Below, one piece after another: positions 17,314 to 26,378 of a DNA stretch of 64,000 nt (its first letter is position 1; the number at the start of each line of letters is the position of its first letter). Location: positions 496,001-560,000 of the forward strand of contig NZ_QFKX01000001.1 of NCBI RefSeq assembly GCF_003130585.1. The letters run 5' to 3'. Position numbers and translations under genes: made by a program. Under the pieces are notes generated by a model that had not been told where the DNA came from, did no database searches, and worked only from the letters and a program-made list of their open reading frames with translations. The stretch comes from Brachybacterium endophyticum (GTDB lineage: Bacteria; Actinomycetota; Actinomycetes; Actinomycetales; Dermabacteraceae).

Positions 17314-18219
17314 CTACTTCAGGCCGGACGTCTTGATCGAGGCGACGATCTGCTTCTGGAAGACGAAGAAGATACCTAGGGTCGGGAGGGCGGCGACCGT
17401 CGCGGCGGCCAGGATGTAGTTCCAGTCGGCGGCGTACTGCTGCTGGAAGGACTGGATGCCGAGCTGGACCACGCGCAGGTTCGGATCGGAGGTCACGGTC
17501 ATCGGCCACACGAAGGAGTTCCAGTTGGCCAGGAAGAAGAACACCGCGAGGGCGGAGAGGATCGGCCGCGACAGCGGCAGCACGATCGACCAGTAGATCT
17601 TCCAGTAGCTCGCGCCGTCCACGAGCGCCGCCTCCTCGAGCTCGTCGGGCAGGGAGACGTAGAACTGGCGCAGCAGGAAGATGCCGAAGGCGTTGAAGAT
17701 CGCCGGCACGATCAGGCCCGCGTAGCTGTCCACCATGCCCAGTGTGCGCACGATGATGAAGGTCGGGATGATCGTCACCGGGGCGCTGACCAGCATCGTC
17801 GCGAAGATCGCGAGGAAGATCTTCTCGCGCCCCGGGAAGCGGAGCCGGGCGAGGGCGTAGGCGGCCATGGAGTGGAACCACAGCGCGAGCACGGTCACGG
17901 CGGCGGAGACGAAGAAGCTGTTGAACAGGTAGCGCGCGAAGGGCACCTGGGAGAACACGTAGACGTAGTTCTCCAGGGTGAAGGTCTTCGGGATCAGCTG
18001 CGGGGAGTTGACCTCCTCCGGCGTCTTGAAGGAGCCCAGCACCATCCACAGCAGCGGGAAGACCGTGGCCAGCGCCAGGACGAGGCCGACGGCGAACAGC
18101 AGCCAGGCGGTGCGGGAGCGCCGCTTGCGGGGACGGACCGGCGAGGTGCGGGAGCGCGGGGAGGAAGGATCCGCGGGCGCCCTGCCCGGGGCGGACGTGG
18201 TGGTGGCATCAGTCGTCAT
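17314..18219 (-). CDS. sugar ABC transporter permease, MalG/CUT1 type (system 2)
   Basis: The 301-residue protein has a 35-residue basic N-terminus (RPRKRRSRTAW), six membrane helices, the EAA loop EEAALVDGASYWKIYWSIVLPLSRP and a C-terminus QKQIVASIKTSGLK. It resembles the system 1 MalG-type permease but is clearly a separate paralogue. Its start overlaps the MalF-type gene by 11 bases. The DUF4185 gene follows 89 bp downstream on the same strand and may be transcribed with it. Confidence 0.9.
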   Translation of the reverse strand: MTTDATTTSAPGRAPADPSSPRSRTSPVRPRKRRSRTAWLLFAVGLVLALATVFPLLWMVLGSFKTPEEVNSPQLIPKTFTLENYVYVFSQVPFARYLFNSFFVSAAVTVLALWFHSMAAYALARLRFPGREKIFLAIFATMLVSAPVTIIPTFIIVRTLGMVDSYAGLIVPAIFNAFGIFLLRQFYVSLPDELEEAALVDGASYWKIYWSIVLPLSRPILSALAVFFFLANWNSFVWPMTVTSDPNLRVVQLGIQSFQQQYAADWNYILAAATVAALPTLGIFFVFQKQIVASIKTSGLK

Positions 18220-19105
18220 TCGAGAACCGACCTCCTCGGGTGGCCAGGAACATCGCAGCGGAGAAGATCAGCAGGAAGAGGACGAGCACGGAGCCGACGG
18301 CCGCCGCGTAGCCCAGGTCGCCGAACAGGAAGGCCTGCTGGTAGATGTAGAAGATCAGCAGCGAGGTCGAGTTCGCGGGACCGCCGCTGGTCAGCACGAA
18401 GATCATGTCGAGGCCGCCGGTGACCACCGCGACCATCGAGGTCAGCAGCACGAAGAAGTTCGTCGGCGCGAGCAGGGGCATGGTGATGCGGCGGAACCGC
18501 TGCCGGGCGCTCGCCCCGTCGATCCGGGCGGCCTCGTAGTACTCGGTGGGGATGTCCTGCAGGCCGGCCAGGAAGATGATCATGTAGTAGCCCATCTGCA
18601 GCCAGATGGTCACGGCGATCACGGTGCCGAGGGCGAGCTTCGGGTCGCCCAGGAACGAGAGCCCGTCGATCCCGATCTTCGAGAGCAGCGTCGCGATCAC
18701 GCCCGTGCGGTCGGTCAGCATGAACTGCCAGACCATCGAGACCACGACGATGCTGATCACGTAGGGCAGGAACAGGGCCGAGCGGATCACGCCCACCGCC
18801 GGGAACTTCTGCTGCACCAGCAGGGCGAGCCCGAGGCCCACCACGAAGATCAGCGGCACCAGGACCACCAGGTAGATCAGCGTGACCTTCGCGCTGCTCC
18901 AGAACTGCGGGTCCTTGACCATGCGCACGTAGTTGTCCAGGCCGATGAAGTCGAAGTTGCCGAAGCCGTCGATCCAGAAGAAGCCCAGCACGACCGAGAG
19001 CAGCATCGGGATCGCGACGAACACGGTCAGGCCGATCGCGTCGGGTGCGAGGAAGAACAGGGCGGCGCGCCGCTCCCGTCGCTCCCGTGAGGTGATGGCA
19101 CTCAT
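18209..19105 (-). CDS. sugar ABC transporter permease, MalF/CUT1 type (system 2)
   Basis: The 298-residue protein begins MSAITSRERRERRAALFFLAPDAIGL and has six predicted helices, a FGNFDFIGLDNYVRM periplasmic segment and the EAA loop YEAARIDGASARQRFRRITMPL. The ATG overlaps the stop of the binding-protein gene by four bases. With its MalG-type partner and the upstream lipoprotein it makes a CUT1 importer that also lacks its own ATPase gene. Confidence 0.9.
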   Translation of the reverse strand: MSAITSRERRERRAALFFLAPDAIGLTVFVAIPMLLSVVLGFFWIDGFGNFDFIGLDNYVRMVKDPQFWSSAKVTLIYLVVLVPLIFVVGLGLALLVQQKFPAVGVIRSALFLPYVISIVVVSMVWQFMLTDRTGVIATLLSKIGIDGLSFLGDPKLALGTVIAVTIWLQMGYYMIIFLAGLQDIPTEYYEAARIDGASARQRFRRITMPLLAPTNFFVLLTSMVAVVTGGLDMIFVLTSGGPANSTSLLIFYIYQQAFLFGDLGYAAAVGSVLVLFLLIFSAAMFLATRGGRFSNDD

Positions 19106-20469
19106 ACCAGGGAGCCTCCTTCGTAGGTCTCGAGATAGCTCTCGATGGTCTGCTGGGCGCGGGACGCCTCCGCAGCGGGGTCGCCGCCGGCGAGCTCGAC
19201 GGATTGCAGCGCGTCGGAGACCGCCTTGTAGACCACCGGGGGGAACCGCGGTTCGCCACGACCGGTCGGCAGGATCTCCTCGTGGAAGATCTTCTGGTGC
19301 TCCTCGTCGTAGGAGCCCTCGGCCTGCATCTTCTGGTCCACGGACTTCCGGGCGGGCATGTTGCCCTTGGCCGGCCCGTTCCACACCGCGCAGTGGTCGA
19401 TGCACTCGCGGTCCATCGACCCCAGCGACTGCACGACGAAGCGGGCCGCCGCCTCGGGGTCCTTCCCGCGCGCGTTCACGCACCAGGCCCAGCCGCCCAG
19501 GATCGTGCTGGATTCCTTGCCCTTCGGCGCCGGCAGCGGCATCACCCCAAACTTCTTGTCGGGCGCGTTGTCCGTCAGGCTCATGACGTCCCAGACGCCG
19601 GTCTCCCAGAAGGCGGCGTACCCCGAGCTGAAGGCGGAGACGATGTCGCCGTTGGCCGGTCTCGTGCGGGGCGTGGCGCCGCTCGCGACCGCCCTGCCCC
19701 ACAGGTCCAGCGCGGCGCGCGGGCCGTCGGCGTCGAAGACGGGCTTCTGGGTCTTGGGGTCGATGACGTCGCCGCCGGTCTGCCACACCCATGGGTAGAA
19801 GGTGAAGTTCTGGTAGTACCCGGGGTCGACGTCGAGCACCAGACCGGTGGTGGTCCCGGAGCTCAGCGAGGCGGCCATCTCGAGCAGATCGTCCCAGTCC
19901 TTCGGGAGGTCGCCCTCGGCGATGCCCTTCTTCTCGAGCAGGTCGGGGTCGTAGAACAGGGCCAGAGGCTCCTGCTCCATGGGCAGGCCGAAGATCTTGT
20001 CGCCGTCGCGCCGGGTGGTCAGCGCATCGGGGTAGAAGTCGTCGATCGCGTCCTGCTCCATGTAGGGCGAGAGGTCCAGGAGCACGCCGCCGTTGGCGTA
20101 GCGCAGGTAGTCCCCGGGGGAGATCAGGAAGATGTCGGGGCCGTCGCCCGAGGCGAAGGCGACCGGCATGCGCTGGTTCATCTGGTCGCTGGTCATGTAG
20201 ACCGACGAGACCTCGTGCTCGCCGGCGCCGTTCCAACGGTCGATCGCCTTCTGGAACCAGTCCGACTGGGCGACCAGGTTCGGATCCTGCTGCGGGGCCG
20301 GGTGGTAGAAGTTCCAGAACGTCAGCGGGCCGTCCTTCGCGCCGCTGCCGCACGAGGACAGCAGCGGCACCGAGGCGGCCGCCGCCGCGGCCCCGGCGAG
20401 CAGGGTGCGGCGCGTGGGCGACGGGGATGTTCCCCGGGGTCGACGGGACGGATGGGGGCGTGGGGGCAC
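19102..20469 (-). CDS. extracellular sugar-binding lipoprotein (ABC system 2)
   Basis: The 455-residue protein starts at a GTG with a GAGGAGG Shine-Dalgarno site. It has a Tat-type signal TRRTLLAGAAAA and lipobox LLSSC with Cys40, so it is probably exported folded and lipid-anchored. The mature part is a CUT1 binding protein: LTFWNFYHPAPQQDP, SDQMNQRMPVAFASGDGPDIFLIS, GLPMEQEPLALFYDPDLLEKKG and GGWAWCVNARGKDPEAAARFV. It heads the second importer operon and is divergent from the GH172-type gene, each with its own operator. Confidence 0.9.
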   Translation of the reverse strand: MPPRPHPSRRPRGTSPSPTRRTLLAGAAAAAASVPLLSSCGSGAKDGPLTFWNFYHPAPQQDPNLVAQSDWFQKAIDRWNGAGEHEVSSVYMTSDQMNQRMPVAFASGDGPDIFLISPGDYLRYANGGVLLDLSPYMEQDAIDDFYPDALTTRRDGDKIFGLPMEQEPLALFYDPDLLEKKGIAEGDLPKDWDDLLEMAASLSSGTTTGLVLDVDPGYYQNFTFYPWVWQTGGDVIDPKTQKPVFDADGPRAALDLWGRAVASGATPRTRPANGDIVSAFSSGYAAFWETGVWDVMSLTDNAPDKKFGVMPLPAPKGKESSTILGGWAWCVNARGKDPEAAARFVVQSLGSMDRECIDHCAVWNGPAKGNMPARKSVDQKMQAEGSYDEEHQKIFHEEILPTGRGEPRFPPVVYKAVSDALQSVELAGGDPAAEASRAQQTIESYLETYEGGSLV

Positions 20470-20587
20470 TGGTTCCTCCTCGAACCGTGATGCAGTGCAG
20501 GCCGCGATGCGTGCCGTGCGGCGTTCGGCGCCGTTCGGCGCGGGTCTCCCGGGGCCGGCGCTGGGCCCGGCGTCGGGCCGTCGGCCA

Positions 20588-20633
20588 GGAAACGATTACT
20601 GGCAACCGTAGAGAGGGGGATCGAGCGTGTCAA
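20588..20633 (-). promoter_or_regulatory. promoter and LacI-type operator of ABC system 2
   Basis: On the minus strand a consensus TTGACA (20633-20628), a 17-bp spacer and TACGGT (20610-20605) form the promoter. The operator core, read on the plus strand as GGAAACGATT (20588-20597), starts seven bases after the -10 box and overlaps the expected transcription start. Confidence 0.75.
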
Positions 20634-20709
20634 TCGGATCGGACGGCACCCGGTCGCCTTTCTCCGGAACGGGCGGGAGGACCTGCGGCGACCGATTCCG
20701 CGCGCTCGG

Positions 20710-20752
20710 TTGACCGTCCGTGTCACGCTCCGTAGAGTCCGAGTAAACGTTT
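20710..20752 (+). promoter_or_regulatory. promoter and LacI-type operator of the GH172-isomerase-LacI operon
   Basis: TTGACC (20710-20715), a 17-bp spacer and TAGAGT (20733-20738) form the promoter. The operator core GTAAACGTTT (20743-20752) begins four bases after the -10 box. Its centre lies 155 bp from the divergent operator at 20588-20597, so the two may be bridged by one repressor tetramer. The remaining 5' leader up to 20863 shows nothing else. Confidence 0.75.
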
Positions 20753-20863
20753 TTCGCCCGGTCATCGTCGACGGCATCCGTGGACGGTCGTCCGTGCGCA
20801 GGGACCACCACCCCGGCCCGGGTCGAGACCGGCAGCCGGACCGTTCACGAAGGAGTGACCATC

Positions 20864-22033
<1,170 letters not shown>

Positions 22034-22054
22034 GCGGCCCGCCGGTCCGTCGCC

Positions 22055-22074
22055 CGAGCCGGGCTTCCGGCTCG
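22055..22074 (+). terminator. small hairpin between the GH172-type and isomerase genes
   Basis: CGAGCCGG and CCGGCTCG form a perfect 8-bp stem around a GCTT loop, with no T-tract. It may attenuate transcription or protect the upstream mRNA part rather than terminate fully, as the isomerase gene follows on the same strand without a visible promoter. Confidence 0.35.
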
Positions 22075-22117
22075 CACCACCCCATTCGCCCCCGTCACCG
22101 TCGAAGGAGACACCCTC

Positions 22118-23791
22118 ATGACCACCACCGCGGACGCCACCGAGAGCCGCAGCTACGCCCTGCCCGAGCCTGCCCGTCGACCGTCGGCCGCGAAGGACGA
22201 GGTCTGGCTGATCCCCAGCGGGGACCTGCGCGAGAGCGCGAACACCGAGAGCTGGCCCGCCCAGCAGGAGCTCGAGCGGCAGGTCACCGAGGCGTTCCGG
22301 GCCGCCGGTGTCACCGTGCGCCGCGCCTTCGACGCCGACCCCGCCTACGGTCACGGCTTCATCCGCTCCCAGCGCATGGGTCTCGAGGTCTTCCGGGAGA
22401 TCCCGCCGGAGGCGCCGCTCGTGGTCGCGACCGCCAACTGGCAGTACAGCCACCACGTGCTGGCCGGTCTGCGCACCCACCGCGGACCGATCCTCACCGT
22501 CGCGAACTTCGCGCCCGAGTGGCCGGGGCTGGTGGGCCTGCTGAACCTCAACGGCGGCCTGACCAAGATGGGTCGCGAGTACTCGAGCATCTGGACCGTC
22601 GACGGCACCGACGACTGGTTCCGCGAGGGCATCGCCACCTGGACCAGGACCGGCACTCTCGAGCACGACACCTCGCACGTGAGCGACCTGCCCTCCCTCG
22701 CCGACACCCCCGAGAAGCAGCTGGGCACCGCACTCGCCGAGCGCCTGCTCGCCGACAAGGCCATCATCGGAATCTTCGACGAGGGCTGCATGGGGATGTA
22801 CAACGCGATCATCGACGACGAGCTGCTGAACGCCCTCGGCATCTACAAGGAGCGGCTCAGCCAGTCGGCCCTGTGGGCGGAGATGCAGACCGTGCCCGAC
22901 GAGGAGGCCGACGCCGTGGGGCGCTGGCTCACCGATGCCGGCATGACCTTCCGCCTGGGCACCGACGAGGCCACCGAGCTCACCGAGACGCAGCTGCGCT
23001 GGCAGTACAAGATGTACATCGCGGCGATGCGCATCAGCGACGACTTCGGGCTGGACGCCGTGGGCATCCAGTACCAGCAGGGGCTGAAGGACGTGTGCCC
23101 CGCCTCCGACCTCGTCGAGGGCATCCTGAACAACGTCGAGCGCCCCGAGGTCACCAGCCGCGACGGCGAGCGCGTGCTCTGGGAGGGCGAGGCCCTGCCG
23201 AACTTCAACGAGGTCGACGAGGGCGTCGCGGTGGACGCCCTGATCACCAACCGGGTCTGGACCGCGATGGGCATGGACCCCGCGACCACCCTGCACGACG
23301 TGCGCTGGGGCGAGGAGTTCGACGGCCAGTACGTGTGGGTCTACGAGATCTCCGGCTCCGTCCCGCCCAGCCACCTGCCCGGCGGCTACGCGGGCGCCGA
23401 GGGCTGGCGTCAGGGCCCCACCTTCTTCCCCGCCGGCGGCTCGACCATCAACGGCGTCTCGCGGCCCGGTGAGATCGTGTGGTCGCGCGTGTACATCCAG
23501 GACGGCGCCCTGCACGCCGACATCGGCCGTGGTCGCGTCGTCGAGCTGCCCGAGGAGGAGGTGCGTCGCCGCAAGGAGTCCACCAACCCCGAGTGGCCGA
23601 TCGCGAGCGTGGTCCTGGACGGTGTCAGCCGCGACCAGTTCATGGCCCGCCACAAGGCCAATCATGCGCAGCTGGTCTACGCTGACAGCGCCGCCGCGGC
23701 GGATCGCGCCCTGACCGCCAAGGCCGCCATGTTCGATCACCTGGGCGTGCAGGTGCACCTGTGCGGTGACGCCGGCGCGGTCCAGGACTGA
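22118..23791 (+). CDS. L-fucose/arabinose isomerase-family protein, putative D-arabinose isomerase
   Basis: The 557-residue protein has a GAAGGAGA Shine-Dalgarno site and resembles the fucose/arabinose isomerase superfamily: WQYSHHVLAGLRTH, ILTVANFAPEWPGLVGLLNLNGGLTKMG (typical N-terminal domain), IIGIFDEGCMGMYNAIIDDEL (candidate metal-ligand Glu), VGIQYQQGLKDVCPASDLVEG, then a C-terminal domain with SGSVPPSHLPGGYAG. L-fucose isomerases use Mn2+ to interconvert aldoses and ketoses and also act on D-arabinose, giving D-ribulose. It lies directly downstream of the GH172-type gene, fitting release of D-arabinose followed by isomerisation. No ribulokinase is present in the window. It could also act on L-fucose or another 6-deoxyhexose. 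Confidence 0.75.
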   Translation: MTTTADATESRSYALPEPARRPSAAKDEVWLIPSGDLRESANTESWPAQQELERQVTEAFRAAGVTVRRAFDADPAYGHGFIRSQRMGLEVFREIPPEAPLVVATANWQYSHHVLAGLRTHRGPILTVANFAPEWPGLVGLLNLNGGLTKMGREYSSIWTVDGTDDWFREGIATWTRTGTLEHDTSHVSDLPSLADTPEKQLGTALAERLLADKAIIGIFDEGCMGMYNAIIDDELLNALGIYKERLSQSALWAEMQTVPDEEADAVGRWLTDAGMTFRLGTDEATELTETQLRWQYKMYIAAMRISDDFGLDAVGIQYQQGLKDVCPASDLVEGILNNVERPEVTSRDGERVLWEGEALPNFNEVDEGVAVDALITNRVWTAMGMDPATTLHDVRWGEEFDGQYVWVYEISGSVPPSHLPGGYAGAEGWRQGPTFFPAGGSTINGVSRPGEIVWSRVYIQDGALHADIGRGRVVELPEEEVRRRKESTNPEWPIASVVLDGVSRDQFMARHKANHAQLVYADSAAAADRALTAKAAMFDHLGVQVHLCGDAGAVQD

Positions 23792-23891
23792 TGGCAGCCG
23801 TCGGCCGGGTGGCACCGGCGCGGGCGAGCGTCCTCTCCCGCGGCGTGCGCCGCTGACCGAACAGACCCGAGAGAGCCGAGTGAGACCCGCG

Positions 23892-24899
23892 ATGAACGTG
23901 CGCCGCCCCACCATCCTGGACGTCGCGAGCACGGCCGGGGTCTCGACGGCGACGGTCTCGCGCGTCATCAACGGCGCGCAGAACGTCGACAAGGAGCTCA
24001 GCCGACGGGTGCGAGCGGCCGTGCGGTCCACGGGGTACGTCCCCAACGCCGCCGGTCGCTCGCTGCGCAGCGGGGCCTCCGCGCAGGTCGCCGTGGTCAC
24101 GCCCGACGCCGAGAACCCGTACTTCACCCGGGTGATCAGCGAGGTCGAGCGGATGGCCCGGGGCCAGGGGTACTCGGTGATGGTCGCCCACACCGAGGAC
24201 GACGTCGAGCGCGAGAGGGAGGTCTTCCCGCAGCTGGTGAGCCGTCAGATCGCGGGCGTGATCCTGACCGTGGTCGACGAGAGCCTCTCCGACGTGCGAC
24301 CCCTCCTGGACGCCCGCGTGCCCCTGGTGCTGGTGGACCGGCGCATCCAGGGCGTCGAGGTCGACCTGGTGGTGACCGACAATCTCGAGGCCGGCAGGCG
24401 TGGGGCCCAGCACCTGGTCGAGCAGGGGTTCCGCCGGCCGGTGGTGCTGGCCGGCCCGGAGGGGCTGACCTCGACCGAGGACCGTGTGCGGGGCTTCCTC
24501 GCCGAGTGGTCCCGCGCCTCCCGGGAGACCGAGGGGCTCGAGGACGCCCTGGTGATCCGGGGTGACCTGCACCTGGCCTCGGGTCGCGAGGCCACGGAAC
24601 GGCTGCTCGCCGAGGGCTGGGCCGACGCCGTCTACGCGACGAACAACCGCATGTCCGCGGGTGCCTTCGAGGCCATGCGCGGTCTGGACGGAGCCCCCGG
24701 GCTGCTCGCGACCGACGACGACCTGTGGACCCGGCTCGTCAGCCCCTCGGTCTCGGTGGTCCAGCAGCCCATCCGGGCCACCGGCCGCGCCGCTGCCCGC
24801 ATGCTCGGCCAGCGCATGCAGGAGCCCGGTGAGGATCCTTCGACGATCCTGCTGGCCCCGCGGATCCTGGAGCGGGAGTCCACGCGGCGCCGGGACTGA
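23892..24899 (+). CDS. LacI-family regulator, likely repressor of the D-arabinan-type regulon
   Basis: The 335-residue protein has a canonical LacI head: TILDVASTAGVSTATVSRVINGAQNV with recognition helix STATVSRVI, and hinge STGYVPNAAGRSLRSG. The sugar-binding domain has PDAENPYFTRVISEVERMARGQGYSVMV, VPLVLVDRRI, DNLEAGRRGAQHLVEQG and VQQPIRATGRAAARML. Such canonical heads bind palindromes centred on AACGTT or AACG.TT, matching the six operators at 11284, 11381, 15841, 15998, 20588 and 20743. The ATG opening MNVRRPT was chosen because it starts just before the HTH. It is the third gene of the GH172-isomerase operon, whose promoter carries one operator, so it probably represses itself. Confidence 0.85.
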   Translation: MNVRRPTILDVASTAGVSTATVSRVINGAQNVDKELSRRVRAAVRSTGYVPNAAGRSLRSGASAQVAVVTPDAENPYFTRVISEVERMARGQGYSVMVAHTEDDVEREREVFPQLVSRQIAGVILTVVDESLSDVRPLLDARVPLVLVDRRIQGVEVDLVVTDNLEAGRRGAQHLVEQGFRRPVVLAGPEGLTSTEDRVRGFLAEWSRASRETEGLEDALVIRGDLHLASGREATERLLAEGWADAVYATNNRMSAGAFEAMRGLDGAPGLLATDDDLWTRLVSPSVSVVQQPIRATGRAAARMLGQRMQEPGEDPSTILLAPRILERESTRRRD

Positions 24900-24911
24900 A
24901 CCGGCGCGATG

Positions 24912-25844
24912 TCAGGCGGCCGGCCGTCGACCGAGCTGCTCCTCGGAGACCTTCCAGACCCGGCGGGCCTCGTGCATGTCCCGGAAGGGCTCCCAGAGAT
25001 GCTGGAGGCGCACGGGCCGCCCTCCGACCGTGCGCCGGGGCCCGAAGAACTGATCGCCCTGTGCGGCCGGATCCGTCGCTGCCATCAGGGCGGGCAGGGC
25101 CGCGGACTCCACGGTGTTCACGACGCCTGCGCGGGAGAGCAGACCGATCACGCGGCGGCCCGACGTCGCACGCTGCCTCCCCATGCCGGGCTGCGCGGCG
25201 AGCAGGTTGGTGGGGGAGACGCCGGGGTGGGCGAGGTTGCTGCTGATGCCCCAGCCCTCGGCGCGGCTGCGCGCATCGAGCTCCCGTGCGAACAGGCCGA
25301 GGGCGATCTTGGAGCCGGTGTAGGCCGCCATCGCGTCGTAGTGGCTGTCGCCGTCGAGGTCGTCCCAGGCGATCCGTCCGCGGCGGGCCGCGATGCTGGT
25401 CTGGTGGGTGACCCTCGCCCGTCCCTCGCGCAGCAGCGGCAGGAGCCCGAGGGTGAGGGCGACATGGCCGAGATGGTTGGTGCCCCACTGCAGCTCGAAG
25501 CCGTCCTCGGTGGTCTGCCGGCGGGGCGGCTGCATGACACCCGCATTGTTGACCAGGAGGCCGATCGGTCGTCCGTCGTCGATCAGGGAGTCCACGACGG
25601 CGGAGATCGATGCCAGGGAGGACAGGTCGAGGGGGCGGGTGGACACGCGCGCTCTGGGCACGGCCTCGCGGATCCGCTCGGCGGCGGCCTGCCCCTTGCT
25701 CGGTGTGCGGACGGGCAGGACGACCTCGGCTCCCGCGCGAGCGAGGTGGCGGGCGATCACCAGTCCGATCCCGTCGCTCGCGCCGGTGACAACGGCGAGC
25801 GTGCCGTCCTGGTGGGGGATGGTGATGCTCGCGCTGTAGTCCAT
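24912..25844 (-). CDS. short-chain dehydrogenase/reductase
   Basis: The 310-residue protein has the SDR cofactor motif VVTGASDGIGLVIA near residue 18, the NNAGVM strand near 100, a catalytic Ser in THQTSIAARRG and the YTGSK active site (YxxxK). Its length and ELQWGTNHLGH segment resemble the retinol-dehydrogenase/protochlorophyllide-reductase-like actinobacterial SDRs, which usually prefer NADP(H). It converges with the LacI gene 12 bp away and has no functional partner nearby, so the substrate is unknown. Confidence 0.85.
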   Translation of the reverse strand: MDYSASITIPHQDGTLAVVTGASDGIGLVIARHLARAGAEVVLPVRTPSKGQAAAERIREAVPRARVSTRPLDLSSLASISAVVDSLIDDGRPIGLLVNNAGVMQPPRRQTTEDGFELQWGTNHLGHVALTLGLLPLLREGRARVTHQTSIAARRGRIAWDDLDGDSHYDAMAAYTGSKIALGLFARELDARSRAEGWGISSNLAHPGVSPTNLLAAQPGMGRQRATSGRRVIGLLSRAGVVNTVESAALPALMAATDPAAQGDQFFGPRRTVGGRPVRLQHLWEPFRDMHEARRVWKVSEEQLGRRPAA

Positions 25845-26030
25845 GGTCGGTGCCTCTCGCGGTGCGGCGGCAGCCGGGCCGGGTGACCGGGGAGCGCCGA
25901 GGTGGATGTGCTCGCACCAGTGTCGTCCCGCGGTCGGCAGGGAACCAGGGCCTGCCGATCCCTCCCTCCGGGGAGCGCGCGGGCCTCGTCCGGGGGAACC
26001 GATCTCATGGCAGGACCCCCGGACGACGAA

Positions 26031-26081
26031 ACGCGCCGCCGATCGGGACTTGTTCGCCCCATGTTCCGATCGGCGGCGCGT
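26031..26081. repeat. strong hairpin, 18-bp stem with one mismatch, 15-nt loop
   Basis: ACGCGCCGCCGATCGG (26031-26046) pairs perfectly with 26066-26081; beyond one mismatch another pair follows, giving arms 26031-26048 and 26064-26081. It lies in the 534-bp gap between the divergent SDR and aldo/keto reductase genes (25845-26378), which holds no credible gene. No T-tract follows. It may be a terminator-like or RNA-processing element, or part of a small RNA. Confidence 0.7.
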
Positions 26082-26188
26082 GAAAGTCGCGACTGCTGGC
26101 GGGTTTCCACCGCGTCAGCGACATCCGTGGCACCTGGGGAGCGACTGCGACACGCTCCGTTCGGTGCGAGCACCACGTTAGCCGGGTG

Positions 26189-26220
26189 GAAACGTGTTTC
26201 GCAAGTCCTGCGTTGCGAAA
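26189..26220. promoter_or_regulatory. two overlapping palindromes, candidate operator
   Basis: GAAAC-GT-GTTTC (26189-26200) resembles the LacI-type operators of the 10-25 kb region. Overlapping it is a perfect inverted repeat, TTTCGCAA (26197-26204) and TTGCGAAA (26213-26220), with an 8-bp spacer. The stretch is AT-rich for this genome. It lies about 160 bp upstream of the aldo/keto reductase gene. The binding protein is unknown. Confidence 0.45.
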
Positions 26221-26343
26221 AGATTTTTCCGTGCCTGCATGAGCGCCCGACGCGGTCCGCCGAGCGCCGTCGGGTGGGTCCGGGTAGGGCTCCGCCCGTC
26301 GACGCGCGGTGCGGTGCGGTCGCGGTCGCTGCGTGGTCGCCCC

Positions 26344-26372
26344 TTCACCCCGCGCTGCCGGATCATTAGCCT
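26344..26372 (+). promoter_or_regulatory. promoter of a leaderless aldo/keto reductase mRNA
   Basis: TTCACC (26344-26349), a 17-bp spacer and TAGCCT (26367-26372) lie so that the transcription start would coincide with the ATG at 26379. There is no Shine-Dalgarno sequence. A leaderless transcript is therefore predicted. Confidence 0.5.
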
Positions 26373-26378
26373 TCGGTC

